Shown here: piece by piece, positions 35,193-44,572 of the stretch | Layout: the number at the start of each line of letters is the position of its first letter | Position numbering within the stretch: position 1 is the first letter of the stretch | From: Bradyrhizobium zhanjiangense | Lineage (GTDB): Bacteria; Pseudomonadota; Alphaproteobacteria; Rhizobiales; Xanthobacteraceae | Reading direction: 5' to 3' | DNA length: 64,000 nt | Assembly (NCBI RefSeq): GCF_004114935.1 | Contig: NZ_CP022221.1 | Location: 4,113,001 to 4,177,000, forward strand | The notes under the pieces: model-generated | The model's input: only the letters and a program-made list of their open reading frames with translations | Database searches by the model: none | Told to the model about the DNA's origin: nothing | Position numbers and translations under genes: made by a program

Positions 35193-36527
35193 ATGCCCAA
35201 GATTTTCAAGTCACTCTTCTTCCAGGTGGTCGTTGCACTCGCGGCCGGTATCGCTCTCGGCATGGCCTATCCGGACACCGCGCTGCAGATGAAGCCCCTG
35301 GGCGACGGCTTCATCAAGCTCATCAAGATGCTGGTGCCCGTCATCGTGTTCTGCGTGGTGGTGCAGGGAATATCAGCGGCCGGCGACCTTTCAAAGGTAG
35401 GAAGGGTCGGTATTCGCTCGCTGCTCTATTTCGAGATCGTCACCACCATCGCCCTGATGTTTGGCATTGCGCTTGCTTATTATTTCCAGCCCGGCGCCGG
35501 AATGAACATCGATCCGAGGACGCTGGACGCCAAGGCGCTCAGCGGATTCAGCCAGACCGCGGCTCAGGTCGCCGGCGGGGGCGTCTCCGAATTCCTGATG
35601 AAGCTCATCCCGTCGACCATTGTCGGTGCCTTCAGCTCCGGCGATGTTCTGCAGGTCCTGATCGTGTCGATCATGTTTGGCTGTGCCATGTCGTTGTGCG
35701 GCGAGCGCGCGAGGCCAGTCGTCGATTTCGTCGAGCGGGTGAATGAGATCATCTTCAAGATGATGAACTTCGTCGTCCGGCTCGCCCCGCTCGGCGTCTT
35801 CGGCGCGATCGCCTTCACTGTCGGCAAGTATGGCATCGGTTCGCTCAAGCAGCTCGGGGGACTGGTTGCCCTGTTCTATCTGGCAGTGTTCTTCTTCGTG
35901 GTCCTCGTGCTCGGCGCGATCATGCGGCTCTCGGGCTTCAGCCTGTTCAAGCTGCTCGTCTATCTGCGTGAAGAGCTGATGATCGTTCTCGGCACGGCCG
36001 CAGGCGACAGCGTGCTTCCGCAGACCATGCGCAAGCTCGAACAGCTCGGGATCAAGCGGTCGACGGTCGGTTTGGTCATCCCGACGGGGTACTCATTCAA
36101 TCTGGATGCCTTCTCGATCTACCTGACCTTGGCGGCGGTCTTCATTGCCCAGGCGACGAACACACCGCTCGCCACGGGCGACCTCCTGGCGATCCTCGGC
36201 GTCGCGCTGCTCACTTCCAAGGGAGCTCATGGCGTCCCGGGCTCGGCCATTGTCGTTCTCGCGGCGACGCTGGCTGCCATTCCGGCCATCCCGGCGATCG
36301 GACTGGTGCTGATCCTGTCGGTGGACTGGTTCATCGGCATCGCCCGCGCGCTCGGCAATTATGTCGGAAACTGCGTTGCCACGGTCGTCGTCGCCTCGTG
36401 GGAGGGGGACCTCGATCGCGCGAAGGCGCATCGCATCCTCGATGGTGAGGTCGTTCCTTCCAGCGAGGACGTGCAGATCGATCCGGCCGGCGCGAACGCT
36501 CCCGTCGCGGGTCTGCAGACGCTTTGA
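35193..36527 (+). CDS. DctA-type dicarboxylate/cation symporter (DAACS family)
   Basis: 444 residues from the ATG at 35193, preferred over 35166 because of GAGGAAAG just upstream. Seen: eight or more hydrophobic segments, a Ser/Gly-rich re-entrant region (LGTAAGDSVLPQTMRKLE) and the conserved PTGYSFNLDAFSIYLTLAAVF segment of C4-dicarboxylate carriers. Would import dicarboxylate-like anions with protons or sodium. It is followed directly by two ureide-catabolism genes, so the physiological substrate may be a ureide-derived acid instead of succinate; that is inference from context. A second, canonical dctA probably exists elsewhere. Confidence 0.85.
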   Translation: MPKIFKSLFFQVVVALAAGIALGMAYPDTALQMKPLGDGFIKLIKMLVPVIVFCVVVQGISAAGDLSKVGRVGIRSLLYFEIVTTIALMFGIALAYYFQPGAGMNIDPRTLDAKALSGFSQTAAQVAGGGVSEFLMKLIPSTIVGAFSSGDVLQVLIVSIMFGCAMSLCGERARPVVDFVERVNEIIFKMMNFVVRLAPLGVFGAIAFTVGKYGIGSLKQLGGLVALFYLAVFFFVVLVLGAIMRLSGFSLFKLLVYLREELMIVLGTAAGDSVLPQTMRKLEQLGIKRSTVGLVIPTGYSFNLDAFSIYLTLAAVFIAQATNTPLATGDLLAILGVALLTSKGAHGVPGSAIVVLAATLAAIPAIPAIGLVLILSVDWFIGIARALGNYVGNCVATVVVASWEGDLDRAKAHRILDGEVVPSSEDVQIDPAGANAPVAGLQTL

Positions 36528-36549
36528 GCGCAGAGGCATTCGGTTGACG

Positions 36550-37050
36550 ATGGCGATACTCTCGATTGAGCCGTTGACGAGACAGGCGTTCGCTCCGTTC
36601 GGAGAGGTCGTCGAAACGGAAGGGTTGACGCCCCTGTCGATCAACCAGGGCTATGCCGAGCGCTACAACGAACTCGCCACTATCGATGTCGGCGCCGAAG
36701 GCGGACAAATCAACATCAGCTGGTTTGTCGCCTCTGCGCGGCCCGCGCCGATCGCCATTCGCCTGATGGAGCGCCATCCACTTGGAAGCCAGCTGTTCAT
36801 GCCCTTGAATGGAGGGGACTGGCTGGTCGTCGTCTGCACGGACCCGCACACACGATCGAGCTATCGGGCGTTAGCCGCCAAGGGCAACCAAGGCGTGAAC
36901 TATGCCCGAAACTGCTGGCATCACCCGCTTCTGGTCCTCAAGGACGCAAGCTCGTTCCTCGTCGTCGATCGAAAGGGTGGTGGTGACAATCTCGAAGAAT
37001 ATTGGCTGGACGAGACGATGCAACTCGATCTCAGGACAGCCGCAAGCTGA
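36550..37050 (+). CDS. allA: Ureidoglycolate lyase
   Basis: Converts ureidoglycolate to glyoxylate and urea in allantoin breakdown. 166 residues, the usual length. Seen: IEPLTRQAFAPFGEVVE at the N-terminus, IAIRLMERHPLGSQLFMPL with the cupin-like core, and QGVNYARNCWHHPLLVL, the family's C-terminal signature. ATG at 36550, 22 bases after the carrier stop, so probably same transcript. The frame is open far upstream but that portion overlaps the carrier. Confidence 0.85.
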   Translation: MAILSIEPLTRQAFAPFGEVVETEGLTPLSINQGYAERYNELATIDVGAEGGQINISWFVASARPAPIAIRLMERHPLGSQLFMPLNGGDWLVVVCTDPHTRSSYRALAAKGNQGVNYARNCWHHPLLVLKDASSFLVVDRKGGGDNLEEYWLDETMQLDLRTAAS

Positions 37051-37074
37051 CCCCGGTAACGTCCACGAGGCTTG

Positions 37075-37917
37075 ATGATGTCATCGCAAACCTATCACAT
37101 CCCGCAAGGGGGCCTTCCGCCCCAGACGGATCTTCTGAGTGGCCGGGCGGTCTTTACGAATGCCTACGCCGTCATTCCCAACGGCGTGCAGCGCGATATC
37201 GTCGTCAGCCACCTGCCGCACTGGGACGACACGCGCGTCTGGGTCCTGGCGCGACCGCTGTCCGGATTCGCCGAGACGTTCTCCCACTATCTCATGGAGC
37301 TCGCGCCGGGTGGAGGAAGTGAAGTTCCCGAGCCGGACAAGGATGCCGAGGGCGCGTTGTTCGTCTTGGGCGGCCAGTTGGTCCTCACATTGGCGGACAG
37401 GGAGCGTGAGCTCAGGCCCGGCGGCTTCGCCTATCTGCCACCCGGCTGCGCCTGGAGCATTCGCAACCGGGGGCAGAGCCCGGCGCAGCTTCATTGGATC
37501 CGCAAGCTGTATCAGCGCGTGCCAGGATTGGCCGAGCCCGAGGCGATTGTGACACATGCAGACTCGGTTGAACCGGTCGCGATGCCGGGCACCGAGGGAA
37601 GGTGGGCAACCACGCGCTTCATCGATCCGGCCGACATGCGGCATGACATGCACATCAATATCGTCACGTTCGAGCCGGGTGCGACGATCCCCTTTGCAGA
37701 GACGCACGTCATGGAGCACGGATTATATGTCCTCGAGGGCAAGGCCGTGTATCGTCTTAATCGGGACTGGGTCGAGGTCGAGGCCGGAGACTATATGTGG
37801 CTGCGCGCCTTCTGCCCGCAGGCCTGCTACGCAGGAGGTCCCGGTCGGTTTCGCTATCTGCTCTACAAGGACGTCAACCGGCACATGAATCTGCGGCAGG
37901 GAGCTCCGCTGATCTGA
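37075..37917 (+). CDS. allE: (S)-ureidoglycine aminohydrolase, bicupin
   Basis: Releases ammonia from ureidoglycine to give ureidoglycolate, the substrate of the preceding gene. About 280 residues with two cupin domains: residues 60-145 and 185-270. Seen: the N-terminal YAVIPNGVQRDIVVSHLPHW, a first cupin with PPGCAWSIRNRG, and the second metal-binding set (FAETHVMEHGLYVLEGKAVY). Adjacent ATGs at 37075 and 37078 are both possible starts. Together with AllA it covers the last two steps from allantoate to glyoxylate. Confidence 0.85.
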   Translation: MMSSQTYHIPQGGLPPQTDLLSGRAVFTNAYAVIPNGVQRDIVVSHLPHWDDTRVWVLARPLSGFAETFSHYLMELAPGGGSEVPEPDKDAEGALFVLGGQLVLTLADRERELRPGGFAYLPPGCAWSIRNRGQSPAQLHWIRKLYQRVPGLAEPEAIVTHADSVEPVAMPGTEGRWATTRFIDPADMRHDMHINIVTFEPGATIPFAETHVMEHGLYVLEGKAVYRLNRDWVEVEAGDYMWLRAFCPQACYAGGPGRFRYLLYKDVNRHMNLRQGAPLI

Positions 37918-38086
37918 CCTCGCGCGTCGGCTTCGGGTAGCGCTCGACGATCCGGCCCGGATCGCCGCCTTCCACGCGGCGGCGGCTGCCGACATGCAGG
38001 CGCGCCCGCACGATCGATCCGTCCAGGAACCATCACGGCAAGCATGAGTTGGCCGGTCGGGCAGGGCGAAAGTCACGAGGCCGACC

Positions 38087-38539
38087 GTGCAAGACGACAT
38101 GCGCGTCCGTTCCACGGCGCAGATCGCGGGGCATCCGATTCATCCGATGCTGGTGCCGATCCCGATCGTGTGCTTCATCGGGGCGCTGTTCACTGACATC
38201 GCCTATGTCGCGAGCGCCGAGATCATGTGGGCGGATTTTTCCGCCTGGCTGCTGCTCGTCGGCATCATCTTCGGCGTGCTCGCGGCCATCGTAGGCCTGA
38301 CCGATTTCCTCGGCAACCGGCTGGTGCGGACGCAAGCGCCGGCCTGGCCGCATCTGATCGGCAACGCGGTGGCGCTGGTCCTTGCGATCTTCAACACGAT
38401 GATTCACATGCGCGATGCCTGGACCTCGGTGTGGCCAACCGGGCTCGTGCTTTCGGCGCTGACCGTGCTGATCCTGCCTGTCACCGGCTGGCTCGGCTGG
38501 GCCATGGTCTATCGCCACGGTGTGGGAGTTGCGCGATGA
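38087..38539 (+). CDS. DUF2231 integral membrane protein
   Basis: 150 residues with four hydrophobic helices. Seen: [20 protein letters not shown], the conserved His-Pro-containing first helix of DUF2231, then two central helices and [19 protein letters not shown]. Inner-membrane protein of unknown function. GTG start at 38087 with GAGG upstream; an ATG at 38099 is possible. Its stop overlaps the next start in ATGA, so both are co-translated and presumably function together. Confidence 0.8.
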   Translation: MQDDMRVRSTAQIAGHPIHPMLVPIPIVCFIGALFTDIAYVASAEIMWADFSAWLLLVGIIFGVLAAIVGLTDFLGNRLVRTQAPAWPHLIGNAVALVLAIFNTMIHMRDAWTSVWPTGLVLSALTVLILPVTGWLGWAMVYRHGVGVAR

Positions 38540-39873
38540 AGTTCTCGATTGCCCGCGCGCTGTTGTGCTCTTCGTTGCTGTGTCTGGCCGGCTGCAATGA
38601 CGGCAGCGGCGATCCGAAGGCGCAAATCGGTGCCAATCCGACGCTGCCGGAGATCCAGCAATATCTGCTGCCGCCGGTCCATATCGCCCGCATCGTCGGC
38701 TGGAAGAAGGATGAGACGCCGGCCGTTGCGCAGGGCTTGCAGGCCAAGGCGTTTGCGACCGGCTTGCAGCATCCGCGTTTCCTCTACGTGCTGCCCAACG
38801 GCGACGTGCTGGTGGTGGAATCCAAGGCGCCGAAGGGGGCCGCGATCAAGCGGCCCAAGGAAATCGTCATGGGATATATCGAGTCCTGGGCGACATCGGG
38901 CGGCGGCGACACCGGGCCGGGTAACCGCATCACGCTGCTGCGTGACAGCAACGGCGACGGCGTGCCTGACACGCAAAGTGTCTTCCTCGACCATCTCAAC
39001 TCGCCGTTCGGCGTCGCGCTGGTCGGCAACGATCTCTATGTCGCCAACACCGATGCGATCGTGAAATATCCCTACACCGAGGGCGATACCAAGATCACCG
39101 CGCCCGGCACGGTGCTGACGCCGCTGCCAGGCGGGCCGATCAATCATCATTGGACCAAGAGCCTGGTCGCGAGCCCCGACGGCTCAAAGCTCTATGCCGG
39201 CGTCGGCTCAAACAGCAACATCACCGAGAACGGCATGGAGGCCGAGCACAATCGTGCTGCCATCCTCGAGGTCGATCGTGCCAGCGGCCGCTGGCGCGTC
39301 TTCGCAAGCGGCCTGCGCAATCCGAACGGCCTCAGCTTCGAGCCGCAGACCGGTGCGCTGTGGACGGTGGTGAACGAGCGCGACGAGATCGGTCCCGATC
39401 TCGTGCCCGACTACATGACGTCGGTGAAGGACGGCGGCTTCTACGGCTGGCCTTACAGCTATTGGGGCCAGCACGTCGATCCCCGCGTCAAGCCGGAGCA
39501 GCCGGACCTCGTCGCCAAGGCGATCGTTCCGGACTACGCGCTGAGCTCGCATGTCGCCCCACTCGGGATGGCTTTCTCCAGCGGCACGAGCCTGCCGGCC
39601 GCTTATCGCAATGGCGCCTTCGTCGGTGAGCACGGCAGCTGGAACCGGCAGGTGCTGAACGGCTACAAGGTCGTGTTCGTGCCGTTTGCGGACGGCAAGC
39701 CGAGCGGGCCGGCGCAGGACGTCGTGACCGGCTTCCTCAACAGCGACAATCAGGCGCGCGGACGTCCCGTCGGCGTCGCCATCGACAAGACCGGCGCGCT
39801 GCTGGTGGCCGACGACAGTGGCAACACGGTATGGCGGGTGACGGCGGTGCGTCCGCAGCTGACGCAACGTTAA
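38536..39873 (+). CDS. Sorbosone dehydrogenase family (PQQ-type beta-propeller) lipoprotein
   Basis: 445 residues. Signal peptide ends in the lipobox LAGC (Cys near 20), so it is anchored in the envelope. The rest is a six-bladed propeller of the soluble-glucose/sorbosone dehydrogenase type: [30 protein letters not shown] (calcium-loop-like), [47 protein letters not shown]. Expected to oxidise a sugar or sugar aldehyde in the periplasm using PQQ. The DUF2231 partner may be its membrane electron-transfer or anchoring subunit (inference). Confidence 0.82.
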   Translation: MKFSIARALLCSSLLCLAGCNDGSGDPKAQIGANPTLPEIQQYLLPPVHIARIVGWKKDETPAVAQGLQAKAFATGLQHPRFLYVLPNGDVLVVESKAPKGAAIKRPKEIVMGYIESWATSGGGDTGPGNRITLLRDSNGDGVPDTQSVFLDHLNSPFGVALVGNDLYVANTDAIVKYPYTEGDTKITAPGTVLTPLPGGPINHHWTKSLVASPDGSKLYAGVGSNSNITENGMEAEHNRAAILEVDRASGRWRVFASGLRNPNGLSFEPQTGALWTVVNERDEIGPDLVPDYMTSVKDGGFYGWPYSYWGQHVDPRVKPEQPDLVAKAIVPDYALSSHVAPLGMAFSSGTSLPAAYRNGAFVGEHGSWNRQVLNGYKVVFVPFADGKPSGPAQDVVTGFLNSDNQARGRPVGVAIDKTGALLVADDSGNTVWRVTAVRPQLTQR

Positions 39874-39930
39874 GCGCGCCGGCGCGTTATCGGGCAGACG
39901 GTCTCTGAACGCCAAGCCAGGAGTTGGACC

Positions 39931-40134
39931 ATGGGCCTTGCTCAATATGCCATCGTGCCGGTGCAGGACGAATGGGGCGTGCTGCACGACGGCGACGTCA
40001 AGAGCAGATACGCCACCAAGGAAGCCGCATTCGAATCGGCGGTTGCTGCGGCATCCCTGGCCCTTCGCGAGGGACATGAAGTCCATGTCAGCGTCCCTGG
40101 CCGCGAAGCCGGCGAGACTGCACTCGGCGTCTAG
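39931..40134 (+). CDS. DUF2188-like small protein
   Basis: 67 residues reading MGLAQYAIVPVQDEWGVLHD, SRYATKEAAFESAVAAASLA, then EGHEVHVSVPGREAGE. The pattern, an N-terminal strand, Tyr-x-Thr-Lys-x-x-Ala-helix and a final strand, is that of small stress-associated DUF2188-like proteins. CAGGAG lies 8 bases upstream. Followed by another tiny gene 40 bases on. Function unknown. Confidence 0.6.
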   Translation: MGLAQYAIVPVQDEWGVLHDGDVKSRYATKEAAFESAVAAASLALREGHEVHVSVPGREAGETALGV

Positions 40135-40174
40135 AGCGCCGCGACGCGGATAGCTTTCGAGAGAAGGAAGCCGA

Positions 40175-40345
40175 ATGACCAAGCCTCGTGAACAGAACGG
40201 CGTCGAGCCGCCGCTGTCCGAAGACGACATCCAGCGCGACCAGCTGGGCCCGCGCGGCGTGCCCGGCGCGCCTGACCCGGCCAGGATGACCCCGCAGCGC
40301 GACAAGAAGACGCCGAAGCACATCGAGCCAGGCCACACCGCGTGA
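40175..40345 (+). CDS. Small Pro/Asp-rich hypothetical protein
   Basis: 56 residues, hydrophilic and probably disordered, beginning MTKPREQNGVEPPLSEDDIQ and ending HIEPGHTA. GAGAAGGAAG directly precedes the ATG at a good distance. Such short disordered proteins are common in Bradyrhizobium. No function can be assigned. Confidence 0.55.
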   Translation: MTKPREQNGVEPPLSEDDIQRDQLGPRGVPGAPDPARMTPQRDKKTPKHIEPGHTA

Positions 40346-40710
40346 CGCGGGATCTGCGGCGGCTCATGATCAGACGATCAACCGCTCGCGCCGCGCGGCA
40401 ATCCCAACCGCAACCTCGGCACAGGCGTTGAAATCGAGACGGGCGGCTTCGATGCCATCGGGAGTGCCGGCCGCCAGTCCGCGCGCATAGCCGCCGCCCG
40501 GGCGTTCGCCCCGCATAACATCATGTTAGGTTTATCGCATAACTGGGTAATTGTGTTAGCCCGGCGAAAGCCTATTGTCGCCCCCAATCAGACACCGACC
40601 GGCAGTGACAAGCGCTCGCGAAACTCCGCAGAGCGCCCGGAGATTGCTGCCCAATTTTCAACGAAGCCCGCCAACGGGCCGTCAGCAAACCAGATTGGGA
40701 GGATTTTGAG
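40346..40710. other. No firm gene; regulatory region of the MFS gene
   Basis: A minus-strand tail without start reads GYARGLAAGTPDGIEAARLD and ends at a stop near 40373; it may be a gene stub of unknown family. The rest is intergenic and leads to GGGAGGATTTTGAG before the carrier start. Confidence 0.4.
40516..40528. promoter_or_regulatory. Candidate operator palindrome
   Basis: TAACATCATGTTA is a perfect 13-base palindrome around a central C, in an AT-rich patch about 180 bases upstream of the carrier gene. The regulator is unknown. Confidence 0.35.
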
Positions 40711-42108
40711 ATGGTCACGACGCGCGCGATCCATGACATGACTCAGTCCAGGAAGGCTGCCGCAAGCGGCTGGATCGGGTCGGCTCTCGAATATTATGAC
40801 TTCTTCATCTACGCGACAGCCGCCTCGCTGATCTTCCCGCAGATCTTCTTCCCGTCGGACAATCCCACAGTCGCAATCGTCGCATCGCTTGCGACCTATG
40901 GCGTCGGATACGTGGCGCGGCCCATCGGTGCCTTCGTCCTCGGACATTGGGGCGACACGCATGGCCGCAAGACCGTTCTCATCCTTTGCATGTTCCTGAT
41001 GGGCCTCTCGACGATGGCGGTAGGTATCCTGCCGACGTATCAACAGGCCGGCATCATGGCGCCGATCCTGCTCGTCATCCTGCGACTTGTGCAGGGATTT
41101 GCGGTGGCCGGTGAAATCTCCGGCGCGAGCTCGATGATCCTGGAGCACGCGCCGTTCGGTCGGCGCGGCTTTTATGCAAGCTTCGCGCTCCAGGGCGTGC
41201 AGGCCGGACAAATTCTCGCGGCAGCCGTCTTCCTGCCGCTGGCGGCCTATATGCCGACCGACGCCTTCAACAGCTGGGGCTGGCGGATTCCGTTCCTGCT
41301 CAGCTTCTTCGTCATCGTCGCCGGCTACATCATTCGCCGCGAAGTCGACGAAACGCCTGCTTTTGCCCGAGAGGACGAGCGGGGAGAAACGCCACGGGCT
41401 CCGATCGTCCAGGCCATCAAGCTGAGCTGGCCCGACATGCTGCGGGTCATCTGCATGGCGCTCATGAACGTCATTCCGGTCGTTGCGACCATCTTTGGGG
41501 CGGCCTACGCGGTCCAGCCGGCCTATGGCATCGGCTTTGCCAAGGACGTCTATCTGTGGATTCCGGTGCTCGGAAACATGCTGGCCGTGTTCATCATTCC
41601 CTTCGTCGGCCATCTCTCCGACAAGGTCGGCCGCAAGCCCCCGATCATCGTGGGCGCGCTGCTCTCCGGCCTGCTCGCCTTCGGCTATCTCTATGCCATC
41701 AGCATCAGGAACGTGCCGCTCGCGATCCTCCTGTCGCTCCTGATGTGGGGCGTGGTCTATCAGGGCTACAACGCGATCTTCCCGAGCTTTTACCCGGAGC
41801 TGTTTCCGACGCGTACCCGTGTGTCGGCGATGGCGATCTCGCAGAACATCGGCACGACCATCACGGCATTGCTTCCTGCTCTGTTTGCGACCGTGGCTCC
41901 TCCCGGCTCGACCAACATTCCCTTGACGGTGGGGGCGATCGCCTTCGGCATCACTGTCATCGCGGCACTGGCGGCCGTCACGGCGCGCGAAACCTATCGG
42001 GTCAGCATCGACGATCTCGGTAATCCCCAGGCCGTTCCGATGGCGCGGGCCGATTATGAGCGGCGGCGTGCGGCGGCAGCGGGCGGTGCCACCGCGATTC
42101 CGACCTGA
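40711..42108 (+). CDS. MFS transporter, metabolite:H+ symporter (MHS) group
   Basis: 465 residues with twelve hydrophobic helices. Seen: the MHS N-terminus SGWIGSALEYYDFFIYATAA, the loop motif GHWGDTHGRKTVL, LRLVQGFAVAGEISGASSMI and ELFPTRTRVSAMAISQNIGT. This group carries organic acids, betaines and similar solutes with protons. GGGAGG 12 bases upstream. Precedes the BKACE gene and probably imports its precursor; the specific solute cannot be read. Confidence 0.87.
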   Translation: MVTTRAIHDMTQSRKAAASGWIGSALEYYDFFIYATAASLIFPQIFFPSDNPTVAIVASLATYGVGYVARPIGAFVLGHWGDTHGRKTVLILCMFLMGLSTMAVGILPTYQQAGIMAPILLVILRLVQGFAVAGEISGASSMILEHAPFGRRGFYASFALQGVQAGQILAAAVFLPLAAYMPTDAFNSWGWRIPFLLSFFVIVAGYIIRREVDETPAFAREDERGETPRAPIVQAIKLSWPDMLRVICMALMNVIPVVATIFGAAYAVQPAYGIGFAKDVYLWIPVLGNMLAVFIIPFVGHLSDKVGRKPPIIVGALLSGLLAFGYLYAISIRNVPLAILLSLLMWGVVYQGYNAIFPSFYPELFPTRTRVSAMAISQNIGTTITALLPALFATVAPPGSTNIPLTVGAIAFGITVIAALAAVTARETYRVSIDDLGNPQAVPMARADYERRRAAAAGGATAIPT

Positions 42109-42123
42109 TCCGGACAGAACAAG

Positions 42124-42163
42124 GCCCTGCCGCTGCGATTGACGAAGGTTGCAGCGGCAGGGC
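42124..42163 (+). terminator. Strong hairpin after the MHS transporter gene
   Basis: Arms GCCCTGCCGCTGC (42124-42136) and GCAGCGGCAGGGC (42151-42163) are perfectly complementary around a 14-base loop, 16 bases after the stop. No T-run follows, so it may terminate inefficiently or stabilise the 3' end. Confidence 0.6.
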
Positions 42164-42230
42164 TTCACGCATAGCGTGACTAACTACTCGAACTTTGTGC
42201 GCGCGAGCGCTGGAATCATGAGGTTGTTGG

Positions 42231-43058
42231 ATGAACCCCGCTGTCGTTGCTGTCGCGATCACCGGCTCCGTTCCGCGCAAGAAGGACAATCCGGCGGTCC
42301 CCATCCTGCCGTCCGAGCAGATCGAATCGACGCAACAAGCCTTCGAGGCCGGCGCCACGCTTGCGCATATTCATGTTCGAAACGATGACGAGACGCCGTC
42401 CTCCGACCCCGAGCGTTTTGCCCTGGTGCAGGAGGGGATCAGGAAGCATTGTCCGGGGATGGTCGTCCAGTTCTCGACCGGCGGGCGGGGCCGCGATCCC
42501 TCGGCGCGCGGCTCAGCGCTTTATCTCAAGCCCGACATGGCCTCGCTCTCCACCGGATCAGTGAACTTTCCGACGATAGTTTACGAGAATAGCGCCGCGC
42601 TGGTCGAAACGCTCGCCACCAGCATGAAGGCGAATGGCATCCGGCCGGAAATCGAGATCTTCGATTTGTCGCATCTGCATGGCGCCCGCCGCCTGATCGA
42701 GGCGGGCCTGATCGACCAGCGTCCGCACGTGCAGTTCGTCATGGGCGTCAAGAACGCAATGCCGGCGGACGAACATGTCCTCGACATCCTGTTGGGAGAG
42801 CTCAGGCGGCTGATCCCGAAAGCAACCTGGACTGCAGCCGGAATCGGGCGCCATCAAGCCGAGGTCATGGGCTGGGCGCTCGCGCGGGGCGCCGACGCGG
42901 TTCGCACCGGGCTCGAGGACAATATCAGGATCGACAAGGCGCGCCTGGCCGCCAGCAACGCAGAGCTGGTGGCCATCGCGGCCGAGGCTGTCGCACGGCA
43001 CGGCCGGCGCGTCGCGACCGCGACTGAGGCGCGATCCTTGCTCGGGATCGCAGGGTAG
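42231..43058 (+). CDS. BKACE (DUF849) beta-keto acid cleavage enzyme
   Basis: 275 residues. BKACE enzymes split a beta-keto acid using acetyl-CoA and a zinc ion, giving acetoacetate and an acyl-CoA. Seen: AVAITGSVPRKKDNPAVPI, the metal-binding AHIHVRND, FSTGGRGRDPSARGS, and the C-terminal GADAVRTGLEDNIR with the catalytic Arg/Glu region. Substrate specificity depends on the pocket and is unknown. Lies between two MFS carriers and upstream of a CoA-transferase, consistent with a catabolic cassette, for example for carnitine-like or amino-keto acids (inference). Confidence 0.85.
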   Translation: MNPAVVAVAITGSVPRKKDNPAVPILPSEQIESTQQAFEAGATLAHIHVRNDDETPSSDPERFALVQEGIRKHCPGMVVQFSTGGRGRDPSARGSALYLKPDMASLSTGSVNFPTIVYENSAALVETLATSMKANGIRPEIEIFDLSHLHGARRLIEAGLIDQRPHVQFVMGVKNAMPADEHVLDILLGELRRLIPKATWTAAGIGRHQAEVMGWALARGADAVRTGLEDNIRIDKARLAASNAELVAIAAEAVARHGRRVATATEARSLLGIAG

Positions 43059-43191
43059 GGCGACCGTCCACCGGTCGACATGCTCCCGGCTGCCTCCTGC
43101 CATTCGGCGGCCGGCGTTTCCGTGCGCCGAGTCTCCGGGTATGACGGGGGCACAGGCGTGATCGGCGCCTGCCGGGCAGGCGATATTTGGA

Positions 43192-44397
43192 ATGCGGTTC
43201 TTGAAATCTGACAGCAGGCTCATTGGGGTCCTGCTGGTGCTCGCGATCACGCAGCTGGTCGGATGGGGCACGATCGGGCTTCCCGCCATCATCGGGCGCG
43301 ACCTTGCGGCGGACCTCGGCATGAGCCTGCCGGCGGTATTCGCGGGGACGTCCGTTCTCTATGTCGCGATGGGACTGTGCGCCCCCTGGCTCGCCAAGTC
43401 GTTTGCGCGGCATGGCGCGCGGACGGTCATGATGATCGGCACGGTCGTCACTGTGCCGGGCTTCGTGCTGCTGTCCCTCGCGCGCGAGCCGATGCTCTAT
43501 TTCGCGGCCTGGATCGTGCTCGGCATCGCCGGCAGCGCCACGTTGTCGACCGGCGCCTATATCATGCTGAACGAGGTTGCCGGGCGGCAAGCCAAGAGCG
43601 CGATCGGCGCGCTCATGCTGGTGACGGGCTTGTCCAACAGCATCTTCTGGCCGGCCACATCGTTCCTGAGCGGCCACCTCGGCTGGCGTGGAACATGCCT
43701 CGTCTATGCCGCCACGTTGATCCTCGTTTCGCTTCCCCTCTATGCGTTCGCGGCTCCGCGCCGGAGAGGCGCCGAAGGCGATGGCGGTGCGCCGGCCAAG
43801 CCTGAGGATGCGCCGCCAATTGCGCGGAGCACGTTTCGTCTCGTCGTGGCCGCGATCACCCTCAATGCCTTCGTCAATTTCGGCCTTTCCGCCATTCTCA
43901 TCGAGCTGCTCCGGGCGGAGGGCCTGGCGCCGGCCCAGGCCATTGCCTTCGGCTCGATGCTCGGTGTGATCCAGGTCAGCGCGCGCGGGCTGGATTTCCT
44001 CGGGGGCGGGCGATGGGACGGCATCACGACCGGCCTCGTCGCAGGCACGGCCCTGCCGGTGGCGATGCTGCTGCTGATGATGAGCGAGGCCACGACCTGG
44101 GCAGTCGCGGTCTTCATCCTGCTCTATGGCGCCGGCAGCGGCGCAATGGCGGTGGCGCGGGCGACCATCCCGCTGGTGTTCTACGACCAGGCTGAGTTCG
44201 CCAAGGCCATGTCGATGATCGCGCTGCCGCTCAATCTTGCATCCGCAATCTCGCCGCCGCTTCTCGTCGGCTTGCTCACGGAGTTCGGCAGCCGCAGCGC
44301 CCTCGGTCTCACCTTCGTCTGCTCCTGCGCGACCGTGCTGATCCTGGTCCTGCTCGGCCGCCGCCGGCCGCGAACTGTCGCTGCAGCCCTGACCTAA
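43192..44397 (+). CDS. MFS transporter
   Basis: 401 residues with twelve predicted helices, starting MRFLKSDSRLIGVLLVLAIT. The first half has WGTIGLPAIIGRDLAADLGM and the loop LAKSFARHGARTVMM; the central cytoplasmic loop (RRRGAEGDGGAPAKPEDAPP) is polar. Sequence does not fit the MHS group of the other carrier, and I cannot assign a substrate. Follows the BKACE gene by 133 bases on the same strand. Confidence 0.75.
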   Translation: MRFLKSDSRLIGVLLVLAITQLVGWGTIGLPAIIGRDLAADLGMSLPAVFAGTSVLYVAMGLCAPWLAKSFARHGARTVMMIGTVVTVPGFVLLSLAREPMLYFAAWIVLGIAGSATLSTGAYIMLNEVAGRQAKSAIGALMLVTGLSNSIFWPATSFLSGHLGWRGTCLVYAATLILVSLPLYAFAAPRRRGAEGDGGAPAKPEDAPPIARSTFRLVVAAITLNAFVNFGLSAILIELLRAEGLAPAQAIAFGSMLGVIQVSARGLDFLGGGRWDGITTGLVAGTALPVAMLLLMMSEATTWAVAVFILLYGAGSGAMAVARATIPLVFYDQAEFAKAMSMIALPLNLASAISPPLLVGLLTEFGSRSALGLTFVCSCATVLILVLLGRRRPRTVAAALT

Positions 44398-44572
44398 GAA
44401 AAAATATTCACCGCGCGGAATTCGACGTCCAGAGCCGATGCTGTCGCCGGGCAGGGGATGGCCGTATGCCGCCAGTGCAGTGCTCGACGCCCGAAAATAG
44501 TGTATCGGCAAGGTGCGCGGCCAGGGCTTCGAGCCGCCGCGCCAAGATTCCAGTTCCCCGGAGGAAATCGTC

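Noticed and set aside
39208..40338. 376-codon minus-strand frame opposite the sorbosone dehydrogenase gene
   Set aside because: It is an antisense shadow of a clearly recognisable beta-propeller gene.
40588..42168. 526-codon minus-strand frame opposite the MHS carrier
   Set aside because: Arg/Asp/His-rich composition without hydrophobic cores; antisense of a well-supported twelve-helix transporter.
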